Origin: CAYQQU01 sp964419545
Lineage (GTDB): Bacteria; Bacteroidota; Bacteroidia; Chitinophagales; Saprospiraceae
Assembly: GCA_964419545.1 (NCBI GenBank)
Contig: CAYQQU010000004.1
Coordinates: 62,001-126,000 of the forward strand
Direction of reading: 5' to 3'
DNA length: 64,000 nucleotides
A program made the translations under genes and the position numbers. Below the pieces are notes generated by a model. It searched no databases and was not told the origin of the DNA. It saw only the letters and a list, made by a program, of their open reading frames with translations. Positions 15,335 through 24,830 of the stretch are shown one piece after another (positions within the stretch are counted from its first letter, which is position 1; each line of letters begins with the position of its first letter).

Positions 15335-17863
15335 TTATTTGATGATCAACGGCTTGCTCTCCGCCTTTGATCCGTCGCCGGTCAGCAGCACGCAGTGGTA
15401 ATAGCCGGCGGCCAGGCCCTGCAGGTCGACCTCGACCGGCTGACGGCCCGGCCGGAAGAAGCCGTTGGCCAGTTGCCGGACGCGGCGGCCGGCCCCGTCC
15501 GTCAGCCAAAGCTCCAGCGCGGTGGGGCGCGCCAGTTCCAGGGTGACAGTAGCCTGCGCCGAGGCGGGGTTGGGAAAAATAGCGCCCAGGCCCAGGCCGG
15601 CCGGCAAGGGCTCATTGGTCGGGCTGGGCGGTTCCGGAAGGGGCGCCTGCCAGATGCCGTTGCCGTGCGTGGCGGCCCGCAGCTGCCGGTCGGCGGAAAC
15701 GCTCAGGTGCATCACGTAAGCAGCGTCGGGGAGGTTGCCGGAAAATAATTCCCAGGTGGCGCCCCCGTCGAGCGAAGCATAAACGCCCAGGTCGTTGCCC
15801 AGAAAAAGATGGGTGGGCACGAGGGGGTCGATCAACACCGTGGAAGCCGGTACGTCGGGCAACTGTTCGGCGCCCAGGGCCGTCCAACCGGCGCCGCCGT
15901 CTTCGCTGCGGAAAACGTGGGGTGCGCCGAAACCCGAAACGGATACCACGAGTAGGTCCGGATCGAGCGGATCGATGGCGATATCGGTGACTACGCGATC
16001 GGGTAGTCCGTCGCTGATGGACGTCCAGTCGGCGCCGCCGTTCTCGCTCTTGAACAGGCCGGGCGGGCCGAATTGCGGTGCAGTGCTGACGTACACCAGG
16101 TAGGGATTAACCGGATCGACGGCGATGGTAAGGACGGGGTTGCCGTCGTCGATCATTTCCGTACCGGCGGGCTCCCAGGTGTCGCCGCGGTCGAAAGAAA
16201 CGTGCAGCCGCTGGGCGCCGGCGTACATCTGGTCGGGAAAGGCCGGCGCCAGCTCGAAGGGGCCGTTGAAGCAGCGCGCCTCGTTGTCGGCGGTGAAAAT
16301 ATTGAGATAACTGAAGGGCCCCAGGTTTTCGGAGCGGTAAAGGTTGAGCCCCTGCGAGGAGCCGAAGAGGATGCCGTCGTCTTCGTAATGTATGGCGGCC
16401 GACATGCCGTCGCCCCCGATGACGCGTGTCCAGGCGTCGTCGCCCGTGTAGATGGCCGTCGAATTATCCTGCATGCCCCCGATGGCGAGGTTGGGATCGG
16501 TGCTCGAATTGGCGAAGTTGGCGTAAAACTGCTGGGTTTGGTACCCGCCGTTGCGGCCCTCCCAGGTCAGCCCGGCGTCGTTGGAAACGAAAACGCCGCC
16601 GTCCGTGGCGGCGTAGACCAGGTCGGGCAGGAACGGATGAAAATAGAGGCCGTGGATATCGGCATGGACGTAATGGCCCGGTCCTTCGGGCCCGCCCACC
16701 GGCACTTGTCCAAAATACCAGGAATTCCAGTTGGTGATCTGCTGCAGGCCGGCGCCGCCGTTGGCCGAGCGGTGAATATCGATGCCGCCGTAGAGGATCA
16801 GGTTGGGGTCTTCCGGGTGTACGGCGACGTCATGGGAGTACCATCCCTGCCACTTGGCGACATCCTGGTCACTGACCAGCGTCCAGGTCGCCCCACTGTC
16901 GGCCGAACGGAAAAGTCCGATGCTTTCGAAGGGATCGGCCACCGAAGCGTAGATGACTTCCGGAGCCGAGGGACTGAGGTCCAGCATGGTCTTACCCTGG
17001 TAATCGGCGGGCAATCCGGTGAGCAGGGCGAAGGACTGGCCGCCGTCGGTCGACCGGTACACCCCTCGTTCGGGGCTGAGGTAGCCGCCGTGGCTGACGA
17101 ATAGTATGTTGGTGTCGACGGGGTTGAGCTCCATATCCATGGCCATCTTCAGGGGATGGATCAGCGTCCACCCGGCGCCCCCGTCGTAGCTGCGGTAGAG
17201 GCCTTCGGTGGTGGCGGCGTAGACGGTGGCGGGGCGCAACGGATTGACGATGATCTTCCAGACGCCCGTGAGGTCCGATTGGCTGAAATCGAGAACCGGC
17301 GTCCAGGTCTCTCCGCCGTCAATGGTCTTCAGGATGCCGAAACCGTAGAGCCCGCGGGTGAGCCGGTTGACGGTTCCGGGTTCGGCGGCGGTGTAATTAT
17401 ATACTTCACCGGTGCCGACGTACATCACCTCCGGATCGACGGGGTCGATGGCGATCGCGCCGATCGCGAGGGCCGGAAAGCCGGTAGGGATGCGTGTCCA
17501 GGCGCTGGCGCCGGCGCCGGCGCTCGTACTGCGCCACAGGCCGCCGCCCGCAGCGCCGGCGTATAAAATGGAAGGGTCGCTGGGATGGAATGCCAGGCAG
17601 AGGGTGCGGCCGCCGATATTTTTGGGGCCGAGGGCTTCCCACTCGGGTTCGGTATTGCGTTCGCGGATGCTTTGCCGCCGGCCGGCAAAAGCTTCGTAGA
17701 TCTTATCGCTGCGCAGCCGGCCGTCGGGGTAACTGCGGATCATGGCGAAAAAATCCAGCGCCTCGCCCGCGCCGCTGGTCGTTTCGGTCGGTTGTTCCGC
17801 CGGCCTTTCACAGGCGCAGATTATCGCAAACAAAAGCAAAAGGAGGAAGTGCAAATCCCGCAT
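15335..17863 (-). CDS. BNR/sortilin-type beta-propeller protein with T9SS type A tail
   Basis: 842 residues. The leader MRDLHFLLLLLFAIICACERP has a lipobox-like IICAC. The body is a series of Asp-box repeats (patterns such as STDGGQSF, TIDGGETW, RSADSGATW, RSEDGGAGWTAL), giving one or two beta-propellers of the sortilin/glycosyl-hydrolase 74-like type. The last 75 residues (from about 767, GLGAIFPNPASAQATVTLEL to the end KPLIIK) are a T9SS type A sorting domain. The protein should therefore leave the cell through the outer membrane and stay attached or be released. A lipobox and a T9SS tail in one protein is unusual. No catalytic residues are obvious; it may bind polymers or protect a surface partner. 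It stands alone. Confidence 0.85.
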   Translation of the reverse strand: MRDLHFLLLLLFAIICACERPAEQPTETTSGAGEALDFFAMIRSYPDGRLRSDKIYEAFAGRRQSIRERNTEPEWEALGPKNIGGRTLCLAFHPSDPSILYAGAAGGGLWRSTSAGAGASAWTRIPTGFPALAIGAIAIDPVDPEVMYVGTGEVYNYTAAEPGTVNRLTRGLYGFGILKTIDGGETWTPVLDFSQSDLTGVWKIIVNPLRPATVYAATTEGLYRSYDGGAGWTLIHPLKMAMDMELNPVDTNILFVSHGGYLSPERGVYRSTDGGQSFALLTGLPADYQGKTMLDLSPSAPEVIYASVADPFESIGLFRSADSGATWTLVSDQDVAKWQGWYSHDVAVHPEDPNLILYGGIDIHRSANGGAGLQQITNWNSWYFGQVPVGGPEGPGHYVHADIHGLYFHPFLPDLVYAATDGGVFVSNDAGLTWEGRNGGYQTQQFYANFANSSTDPNLAIGGMQDNSTAIYTGDDAWTRVIGGDGMSAAIHYEDDGILFGSSQGLNLYRSENLGPFSYLNIFTADNEARCFNGPFELAPAFPDQMYAGAQRLHVSFDRGDTWEPAGTEMIDDGNPVLTIAVDPVNPYLVYVSTAPQFGPPGLFKSENGGADWTSISDGLPDRVVTDIAIDPLDPDLLVVSVSGFGAPHVFRSEDGGAGWTALGAEQLPDVPASTVLIDPLVPTHLFLGNDLGVYASLDGGATWELFSGNLPDAAYVMHLSVSADRQLRAATHGNGIWQAPLPEPPSPTNEPLPAGLGLGAIFPNPASAQATVTLELARPTALELWLTDGAGRRVRQLANGFFRPGRQPVEVDLQGLAAGYYHCVLLTGDGSKAESKPLIIK

Positions 17864-18022
17864 GCGTCGCTATTTTTGGTTGGAACGGTGAAAATAGGGC
17901 ACAATTTCGATTCGTCCTAAAGCCGTAATGCCTATTGCCGTCATTTTGACGGTATTTCTTAGCAGACCGCAGCGCCGCCGGTATGTTTTCAATCCGAAAT
18001 CTTCCCTATCTTCGCAGGCATC

Positions 18023-21000
18023 ATGACGCAAGATCGGCCCAAGGCAGCGGTGGCCCGGCTCTTTTACCGGGAAGTGGAGAAGGTGATGCACCACGAGGCG
18101 CTCGACTTGCCCGGACGCATCGAGGCGCTTTATCGCTTACTCCATTTGCTTTTCGTTGAACAGACCCGTCACGAGCGGCTGCAGTTTTCCACTCTCTTCG
18201 CCCGTATCGCTTACGTTGCTCATCAGCATAAGCTGGAACGGCGGTTGCAGTACTACCTGCACCAATTCCGGCGCCGGGCGGGGGAGGTGATGCGCCGGGG
18301 CAGCGCGATGCCGGACCTGGAGCAGCACTACCGGCTCGGGCTGCGAGTACTGGCGGATACGATCGTAGGGCTGCTCGGCGAACTGCCGCCTCCCGAACTG
18401 GCGGCCGCTTTGCCGGTCGACTGGCCCGCGCCTTTTCAGCCCAGCCCGGTGCAGGCGTTCTATCCCAAAGTGAGGGTGCTGGCCCTCGGCGACGAGCCCG
18501 AAAACAGCCGGCTGCTGGTGCGTCCGGAACGGGCGCCGGAAACGGTGATCCAGGTGCAGTACAATATTCCGGACCGCAATGAAAATTTCAACCCCACGAT
18601 CCGCACCATCCGGCGGATATTCGGTTTTCCGGTCATCCTCAACCTCATCGACGTCGAAGTGGACCCGGAAGGCGTGCACCGGCCCGGCGCCATCATCGTG
18701 GAGCCCGACTATCTCATCGACGTTACCGCGATAGCAGAGTGTTTCCGAGAGGCGGAGCCGGAACCCTGGTTCTATCTGCTCAAAAAATACCTGCCTTTCA
18801 CCACCACCAAGAGCCTGCTGCTGGGACACGTGGCCAATTTTTTTCTGGACGAACTGATGACCGATCCGGACCTGACTTTTCGCGAACTTTTTCCCCGCGT
18901 TTTCCAACTCAATCCGCTCGCCTTCTGCCTGTTCCCGGATAAAGAGATCCGCGAGATCCGGCAACAGGCGCAGCGGCATTTTCTCAACCTGAAAGCCATG
19001 GTGCGCGAGGCGTTCCGCGACAATCAAATCCCGCCGGAACAATGTTATCTGGAGCCTTCCTTCTACTCCGAGCGATACGGCCTGCAGGGGCGACTGGACC
19101 TGTTCTATCAAGACCCCGACGGCGCCGGCCGCTCGGCCATCGTGGAACTGAAGAGCGGAAAGCCGTTTCGTCCCAATATTCACGGGCTCAGCCAAAACCA
19201 TTTTACCCAAACCCTGCTCTACGACCTCCTGGTGCGCTCCGTTTTCGGTAAAGAAACCGATCCCGCCAATTACATCCTCTATTCAGGGCAGGAAGAACGA
19301 CCCCTGCGCTACGCTCCCCGCGTACGGGCGCAACAGTACGAAGCCATGCAGGTGCGCAACCAGCTGGTGGCCATCGAAGCGCTGCTCGCCGGGCTGGGGC
19401 GGCCGGATGAGGATGGAACGGTGGACCTGATGGCCCAGGCCCGGCGACTATTCAACAAGCTCAGCCCCGAACGGCTACCGAACGCCAAGGGATTTGTACG
19501 CCGCGATTTACAGACCTTCGCCGCCGTTGTCCGGAGCATGAGCCCGCTGGAACAGAAGTACTTCGCCGCTTTTTCCGGCTTCATCGCCCGGGAGCAAAAG
19601 CTGGCCAAAACCGGCGTTCAGGGCGTGGACAAAGCCAACGGCCTGGCGGCGCTTTGGTTGAATGCCTATGAGGACAAACAAAATAATTTCGAGATCCTCA
19701 GCCACCTGCAACTGGTGGTCAATGAGGCCCGGTCCGACGATCCGGTGATGACCTTTGCGAAGACCGAACACACCAACCCACTGGCCAATTTTCGGTGTGG
19801 CGATATCGCCGTGCTCTATCCGTTTACCGGTCCGGACGCCACGGTGTTGTCCAACCAGATCTTCAAATGCACCATAGTCGATATCGGGCCGGAAACGGTG
19901 CAGGTGCGCCTGCGGTCCCGTCAGTTCAACGACCGGCTCTTCCGGCAGTTCGAGCACTGGAGCCTGGAACACGACCTGCTCGACAGCAGTTTTCTGGGCA
20001 TGTACCGGGGGCTGTTCGCCTTCGCCGACAGCAGCGATCACCGGAAAGCATTATTGCTTACCCTCCGCCCGCCCGGGCAAAAGCCGCCGCTCGAGGTGGC
20101 GGCTCCCGCCGAACTGACGCCCGAGCAGCAGGCGATATTCCGGAAATTGATCGCCGCCGAGGACTATTTCCTGCTCTGGGGCCCGCCCGGCACCGGCAAA
20201 ACCAGTATGATGCTCAAACACGTGGTGGGGTATCTGCTGCGGGAAACGGAAGAGCAAATCCTGCTGTTGGCCTACACCAACCGCGCAGTCGACGAGATCT
20301 GCGAGGCCATCGAGCGCCTCGGGGAAGCGATTCGCGATAAGTACCTGCGCATCGGATCGCGCTACGCTACGGACCCACGCTTTCGGGATCAGCTGCTGGA
20401 CGCCAAGATCGCCGCTTTGGCCTCCCGCGATGCGGTCAAAGCCCTGATCAAAGAACGCCGGATCGTGGTGGCGACAGTGGCTTCGATGACCAGCCGCAGC
20501 GAATTGCTGCAACTTAAATCGTTCGACCGGGTGATCATCGACGAGGCTTCTCAGATCCTGGAGCCGCTGCTCGTAGGCTTGCTGCCGCACTTTCAGCGGT
20601 TTGTACTTATCGGCGATCATAAGCAACTGCCGGCCGTGGTGGTGCAGTCGACCGAAGATTCCCAGGTGCAGGACGAAGCGCTCCGTGCGATCGGTCTGAA
20701 TGACCTGCGCAACTCCCTCTTCGAACGCCTGTACCGGCGATGTGTCGAGAACGGTTGGGACTGGGCCTACGCGCAGCTGAGCCACCAGGGGCGCATGCAC
20801 CGGGAAATAATGGCCTTTCCTAACGAATGCTTTTACGGCGGGACGCTCCGGGTGCTGCCCGCAGGGCTGCCAGTGCAGCAACGGCAGGTGGGACCGCTGC
20901 CTTATCCGCCGGTGGAAGCGCCCGGCATGGCTACGCTGCTGGGGCGCCGTCGCGTCTTGTTTTTATCTACACCCGCCGACGACCTGGGCGCCATTCGCAA

Positions 21001-21421
21001 AATCAACCTCCACGAAGCGCAGCTGATCGGTGAGCTGGTCCTTCACTTCAAAATGCTCTTTCAGCAGGCCGGACGGCCTTTCGATCATACCAGCCTCGGC
21101 GTCATCACCCCTTATCGCGCCCAGATCGCTCAGATTCGCTTTGTGCTGGAAAGCCGGGGCATCGATCCGGATGAGCTGACCATCGATACGGTGGAGCGGT
21201 ACCAGGGCGGGGCTCGCGACGTGATCCTGATCTCGTTATGCACCAATTCGCTGCAGCAACTGACCACCATGGTTTCGCTCACGGACGACGGGGTCGACCG
21301 CAAGCTCAACGTCGCATTGACCCGGGCGCGGGAACAACTGGTCATTATCGGCAATCCCGACCTATTGCGCAGCGATCCGCTCTACGCTAAATTGGTGGAA
21401 CGCTACGCCGTGGCGAATTAA
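18023..21421 (+). CDS. Dna2-like fusion of PD-(D/E)XK nuclease and superfamily 1 helicase
   Basis: 1132 residues, cytoplasmic. An N-terminal helical part of unknown fold is followed by a nuclease domain near 345-400: GLQGRLDLFYQ (D) and IVELKSGKPF (E-x-K), the Cas4/Dna2-type PD-(D/E)XK site. The helicase starts with LTPEQQAIF (Q motif, about 693), Walker A GPPGTGKT near 720, Walker B VIIDEAS near 838, motif III LIGDHKQLPAVV near 865 and the C-terminal motifs TIDTVERYQGGARDVI and NVALTRAREQL. This is the Upf1/Dna2 branch, which moves 5' to 3'. Such fusions process replication or recombination intermediates; some Bacteroidota relatives lie in defence islands, but no defence partner is next to this one. 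It is a single-gene transcript. Confidence 0.85.
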   Translation: MTQDRPKAAVARLFYREVEKVMHHEALDLPGRIEALYRLLHLLFVEQTRHERLQFSTLFARIAYVAHQHKLERRLQYYLHQFRRRAGEVMRRGSAMPDLEQHYRLGLRVLADTIVGLLGELPPPELAAALPVDWPAPFQPSPVQAFYPKVRVLALGDEPENSRLLVRPERAPETVIQVQYNIPDRNENFNPTIRTIRRIFGFPVILNLIDVEVDPEGVHRPGAIIVEPDYLIDVTAIAECFREAEPEPWFYLLKKYLPFTTTKSLLLGHVANFFLDELMTDPDLTFRELFPRVFQLNPLAFCLFPDKEIREIRQQAQRHFLNLKAMVREAFRDNQIPPEQCYLEPSFYSERYGLQGRLDLFYQDPDGAGRSAIVELKSGKPFRPNIHGLSQNHFTQTLLYDLLVRSVFGKETDPANYILYSGQEERPLRYAPRVRAQQYEAMQVRNQLVAIEALLAGLGRPDEDGTVDLMAQARRLFNKLSPERLPNAKGFVRRDLQTFAAVVRSMSPLEQKYFAAFSGFIAREQKLAKTGVQGVDKANGLAALWLNAYEDKQNNFEILSHLQLVVNEARSDDPVMTFAKTEHTNPLANFRCGDIAVLYPFTGPDATVLSNQIFKCTIVDIGPETVQVRLRSRQFNDRLFRQFEHWSLEHDLLDSSFLGMYRGLFAFADSSDHRKALLLTLRPPGQKPPLEVAAPAELTPEQQAIFRKLIAAEDYFLLWGPPGTGKTSMMLKHVVGYLLRETEEQILLLAYTNRAVDEICEAIERLGEAIRDKYLRIGSRYATDPRFRDQLLDAKIAALASRDAVKALIKERRIVVATVASMTSRSELLQLKSFDRVIIDEASQILEPLLVGLLPHFQRFVLIGDHKQLPAVVVQSTEDSQVQDEALRAIGLNDLRNSLFERLYRRCVENGWDWAYAQLSHQGRMHREIMAFPNECFYGGTLRVLPAGLPVQQRQVGPLPYPPVEAPGMATLLGRRRVLFLSTPADDLGAIRKINLHEAQLIGELVLHFKMLFQQAGRPFDHTSLGVITPYRAQIAQIRFVLESRGIDPDELTIDTVERYQGGARDVILISLCTNSLQQLTTMVSLTDDGVDRKLNVALTRAREQLVIIGNPDLLRSDPLYAKLVERYAVAN

Positions 21422-21511
21422 TCCGGGTTACGCCTGGGTATCCGGTCGCCATTCCCTACTAACCAGTTCCGACCCGGCGCAGCCCTATCGGTCTTTGGCA
21501 GTGAGTCTTTA

Positions 21512-21750
21512 GCCCGTCTGCTTCTCATCCGGGTAAATCTTTGGCGTCCTAAATTTGTAAAGTACACACCAGCAAAGACTTTAGCTCCGATGTAAGCACC
21601 CGCGGAGCCCTCAACCTCAACCTCAACCTCAACCTATTGGCCCGTCTGCTTCTCATCCGGGTAAATCGTTGGCGTCCTAAATTTGTAAAGTGCACACCAG
21701 CAAAGACTTTAGCTTCGATGTAAGCACCCGCGGAGCCCTCAACCTCAACC
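21512..21750. repeat. Duplicated 99-bp intergenic repeat with TCAACC hexamer tails
   Basis: Two direct copies of a 99-bp core (21512-21610 and 21640-21738) differ at only a few positions, for example CTTT/GTTT, AGTACA/AGTGCA and GCTCCG/GCTTCG. Each copy is followed by tandem TCAACC units: four after copy 1 (21611-21634) and two after copy 2 (21739-21750). The whole block lies between two unrelated genes and has no transposase or inverted ends. On the minus strand one frame reads partly through the copies, but the frame changes between them, so it is probably non-coding. The form suggests an interspersed element that spreads with its simple-sequence tail. It should occur elsewhere in the genome. 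Confidence 0.85.
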
Positions 21751-21806
21751 AAAAATATTCCTTTTAAAAACCTGATAATCAACGGCTACCTCTCTATTCC
21801 GCGTTT

Positions 21807-22820
21807 TTAAATAAAAACTCGCAGTGTCAGGTCGGCGATCAGCCGTCCCCGCCAGCTGCCTGCTGTCTCCAGGTCGTCTTTCCCGAGTATTCCGACGAAG
21901 CCGTCCAGCGCGAGATTGGAGGTGAGAAAATGAGTGATGCCGGCGCCGGGGCGAAGACAAAAATGCGCTTCTGTTTTAATCTCTGTAGTGGTGAGATCGA
22001 AGCCGGCCCCGGCTTCCGCGAAAAGCTTAAACCGGTCGTCGGGCGAAAGGTACCAGCGTGCGAAAGGCAGTAGGCGGTATTGGAATTCGTCATCTGCGGA
22101 AGCGGCCAAACCGAGGTAGGCGCCGGTGATCGTTCGCGGACCCACTCTGAGGCCGAGGACGGGAAAAAGCTGACCGTTGAACCGAGCGAAGGTCCCTTCG
22201 GTGAGGTCCCATCCCAATTGAGCATATCCACCTACCAGCCAGCGGTTATCGGACAAGTTGACCGGTCGTTTTCCCAGGCCCTGGTAGTCGGGCGGGAGGA
22301 ACAATTGCCATTGCAGGCGGAAGGAAAAGAACAGGCGGGCGCTGCCGGCGTCCGGCCGGACGTACTGCAGCCGGGCCTGGCTCTCCAAGGCCGTTGTCGG
22401 GGTAAACCACCAGTTTTGACCGATCGCGCCGGCGAGGCTCAGGTCAGTAAAAGCCGTATCCGCCGGTTGGATGGCCGTGCGCTCCAATCCGGTCGCCAGC
22501 TCCAGGTACGGGGCAATGTTTTTTCGGTGTAGAAAATAATAGCGGCCATAGAGCGTGAGCGCGTTGATGGTCCATCGTGAATCTTCCCGGTCGTCGCGGA
22601 AAAAAAAAGCCTGAGTGTGGTGCGTGCGCGCGCCAAGCGCAAATACGCCGTCGAGTGCGGCGGCGGCGTCGAAGGACACGTGTTGAAGCAGTTCCTCATT
22701 CAGATCGGAGTCGAAGGACGCCAGGCCGCCTGCCAGTATGGTATTGGGTAATATTTGCCCGCAAAGGCTGCCCGAGACCAGCGTTAGCCAAAGGGAGAAG
22801 TAAAAGGAAAGCCGTTTCAT
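21807..22820 (-). CDS. Outer-membrane beta-barrel protein, paralogue 1
   Basis: 337 residues with a signal peptide (MKRLSFYFSLWLTLVSGSLCGQ). Many short alternating strands (LTLYGRYYFLHRKNIAPYLELATGLERT, RLLPFARWYLSPDDRFKLFAEAGAGFDL) and the terminal aromatic-ended strand LIADLTLRVFI are typical of an outer-membrane barrel of the porin/OMP_b-brl type. It is clearly related to the next gene upstream: both begin QxLPNTxLAxGLAxF after the signal peptide and have matching strands in the same order. The two genes are 20 bp apart in one leftward transcript with an SDR gene. The role (pore, adhesin or scaffold) cannot be read from sequence. Confidence 0.75.
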   Translation of the reverse strand: MKRLSFYFSLWLTLVSGSLCGQILPNTILAGGLASFDSDLNEELLQHVSFDAAAALDGVFALGARTHHTQAFFFRDDREDSRWTINALTLYGRYYFLHRKNIAPYLELATGLERTAIQPADTAFTDLSLAGAIGQNWWFTPTTALESQARLQYVRPDAGSARLFFSFRLQWQLFLPPDYQGLGKRPVNLSDNRWLVGGYAQLGWDLTEGTFARFNGQLFPVLGLRVGPRTITGAYLGLAASADDEFQYRLLPFARWYLSPDDRFKLFAEAGAGFDLTTTEIKTEAHFCLRPGAGITHFLTSNLALDGFVGILGKDDLETAGSWRGRLIADLTLRVFI

Positions 22821-22840
22821 GGTAGTGAAATTAGCCCGGA

Positions 22841-23875
22841 TTAATTTAACCCGGCAGATTGAAAAACCCGCAGTTCAATTTCGCCGATCAATCGCCCCGA
22901 CCAGCCGCCGCCAACAGCCGGAAAGCTGGCGCCCTGGTAACCGAAAAAAGTGTCGACGGCCAGGTCTTTGGTCAGGAAATGAGTCAGCCCGGCGCCGAAG
23001 CGGCTGCGGAGCGACGGGTCGAGCTGGCCGACGCCAACGGCCACCCCCGGGCCGAGCCCGCCTTCTCCGAATATTTTGAAGCGATGGTCGGGGGTGATGT
23101 ATCCCCGGGCAAAAGGCAGAAAATGGTATTGGGTAGGCAAGGCGGTGGCCGCCGCCGCTTCCAGTCGGGCTCCGAGCCAAATCCACCGGCTTGCCCGGCG
23201 CCCGACAATGGCGCGGAGGTCCATCTGAAAGCTGGAGGAGCCGGCATCGTCCAGCCCCCAGCCCATCTGCCCGGCGCCGCCCAGCATCCAAGTTTGCGTT
23301 GTGAGCGAGGCCGGGGCTTCGTTCGCGCTTTTACGTTCCGGAGGCAGCAATAGCCGGAATCTGGAAAAAACGTCCAGCAGTAACCGATCGGGCACGTCGG
23401 CTGCGCTAAAATATCGCAGCTGCAGCGCCAGCTCGAAGGCCGCCGTGGTCGAGAAACGCCAGTGGCCGCCGGCGCCGGCGGCTACGGTCAATGAGGACCA
23501 TTCATCGCCCGGATCGGCATTCGGCGAATGCGTGCGCCGATAGCCGGTTTCCAGCTCCAGAAAAAACGCCAGGGCGCTCTGGCCGGGAAAATACTTGCGA
23601 CCGTACAGCGCCAGGCTATTGTCTGTAAGGATCGGGGCATTCGGCGCATCTTCCAAATAAAAAAGTTGGGCTTGTTCCAGGCGGGCGCCCAGCATCAGAG
23701 TGCTGCTTACGAGGACGCCGGCATCTGCTGCGGCGCGGTAGCCGAAGAGGTCTTCCATATCGGTGCTGAAACCGGCGAGGCCGTCGGCCAGAACCGTATT
23801 CGGCAGCACCTGCCCGTAAGCCAGAGGCGCCGGGCAGCTCAGGGCGCCGATGAGCAGATAAAGGTTGGGCTTCAT
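22841..23875 (-). CDS. Outer-membrane beta-barrel protein, paralogue 2
   Basis: 344 residues from the ATG at 23875, chosen because a signal peptide begins there (MKPNLYLLIGALSCPAPLAYGQ). The frame is open to 24127, but that part is antisense to the SDR gene. It shares with paralogue 1 the opening QVLPNTVLADGLAGF, the block QYHFLPFARGYITPDHRFKIFGEGGLGPG near the end and the closing GRLIGEIELRVFQ, so the pair arose by tandem duplication and has diverged. Predicted to lie in the outer membrane. It is followed by paralogue 1 and preceded, 17 bp away, by the SDR gene. Confidence 0.75.
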   Translation of the reverse strand: MKPNLYLLIGALSCPAPLAYGQVLPNTVLADGLAGFSTDMEDLFGYRAAADAGVLVSSTLMLGARLEQAQLFYLEDAPNAPILTDNSLALYGRKYFPGQSALAFFLELETGYRRTHSPNADPGDEWSSLTVAAGAGGHWRFSTTAAFELALQLRYFSAADVPDRLLLDVFSRFRLLLPPERKSANEAPASLTTQTWMLGGAGQMGWGLDDAGSSSFQMDLRAIVGRRASRWIWLGARLEAAAATALPTQYHFLPFARGYITPDHRFKIFGEGGLGPGVAVGVGQLDPSLRSRFGAGLTHFLTKDLAVDTFFGYQGASFPAVGGGWSGRLIGEIELRVFQSAGLN

Positions 23876-23892
23876 GAGTAGCTTTTTGAAAT

Positions 23893-24768
23893 TCAGTAGA
23901 ACAAGACCGACCGCAGGCGCGGGAAATGCGCCTGGATGGGCTCGGGCCGGTAACCGCAGGCATTGGCTTTTTCGCTGTCGAGCGATACGTCGGCGGGCCG
24001 TTGGGCGGGCATTTTGACATCCGCCTGCCGGCTGGGGCGCACCAGGTGCTCCGGCAATTCGAAGGCGCGCGCCATCGCAACCGCAAAATCGTAGCGGGAG
24101 ATGCGCTCGGGGCCGCCGAGGTGCCAATTGCCGCTGAGCCCCTTATCGAGCAGGAGCAGCAGCCCGCGGGCGACGTCGCCGGCGTAGGCGGCGGTGCGGT
24201 ATTCGTCGGTAAAGGCGTGGATGGGCTGACCGTCGCGCAGCTTTTCGAGCCAGGCGGGCATAAAATTAGCGCCCGCGCCGTACATCAGCGGCAGGCGGGC
24301 GATCGTCGCAGCAGGGTAGAGGCGGCGGATGGCCTGCTCGGCCGCTACTTTTTGACGACCGTATTCGTTGACCGGCTCGGGCTGGTCTTCGGGAGCATAG
24401 GGCGCGCGTTCCCCGTCGAAGATCAGGTCCGTGGAAGCAAAAAGAAAGGGGATGCGCTGCTCGGCGCAATAGCGCGCCAGGTGTATCGAGGCGTCGACAT
24501 TGACGCGCCGGGCGGCTTCAACCTTCTCTTCGCAGGAATTGGGATTGGAGACGGCGGCGAGGTGGATTACCGCCGCAAGCGGCGGCAGGGCTTCCAGTTT
24601 TTTGCGCAGCGCACCCTCGTCTGTAAGATCTGCCGGATGGGTGGGCAGATCCGGAAAGCGGATTTCCCGGCGATGGTAAAAACCGATGAGGCGCCGCTCC
24701 GGGGTGGTCAGCTCGGCAAAATGACGGCCGAGGAAGCCGGAAATGCCGGTTATCAGAATGATCTGCAT
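23893..24768 (-). CDS. NAD(P)-dependent SDR reductase (RmlD-like, dTDP-4-dehydrorhamnose reductase type)
   Basis: 291 residues, cytoplasmic. The nucleotide-binding GISGFLG (8-14) and catalytic Y136-x3-K140 (EYGRQK) identify an extended SDR. The middle stretch ASTDLIFDGERAPYAPEDQPEPVNEYGRQK and the C-terminal FVD-type part resemble RmlD, which makes dTDP-L-rhamnose, but RmlD relatives also act in thioether and other sugar chemistry. No rmlA, rmlB or rmlC gene is near, so the assignment is only by family. It lies between queE and the outer-membrane pair, reading leftward, and is 17 bp from the next gene. The substrate is uncertain. Confidence 0.7.
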   Translation of the reverse strand: MQIILITGISGFLGRHFAELTTPERRLIGFYHRREIRFPDLPTHPADLTDEGALRKKLEALPPLAAVIHLAAVSNPNSCEEKVEAARRVNVDASIHLARYCAEQRIPFLFASTDLIFDGERAPYAPEDQPEPVNEYGRQKVAAEQAIRRLYPAATIARLPLMYGAGANFMPAWLEKLRDGQPIHAFTDEYRTAAYAGDVARGLLLLLDKGLSGNWHLGGPERISRYDFAVAMARAFELPEHLVRPSRQADVKMPAQRPADVSLDSEKANACGYRPEPIQAHFPRLRSVLFY

Positions 24769-24830
24769 GGGGCGTTAGCGGTAAATTTTTTGAACTTAAT
24801 CCGGGTTAATTTAGGCAAAGTTAAACCGGA

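Noticed and set aside
23876..24127. Upstream extension of the second outer-membrane protein
   Set aside because: It runs antisense into the SDR gene, and a proper signal peptide starts at the ATG at 23875.
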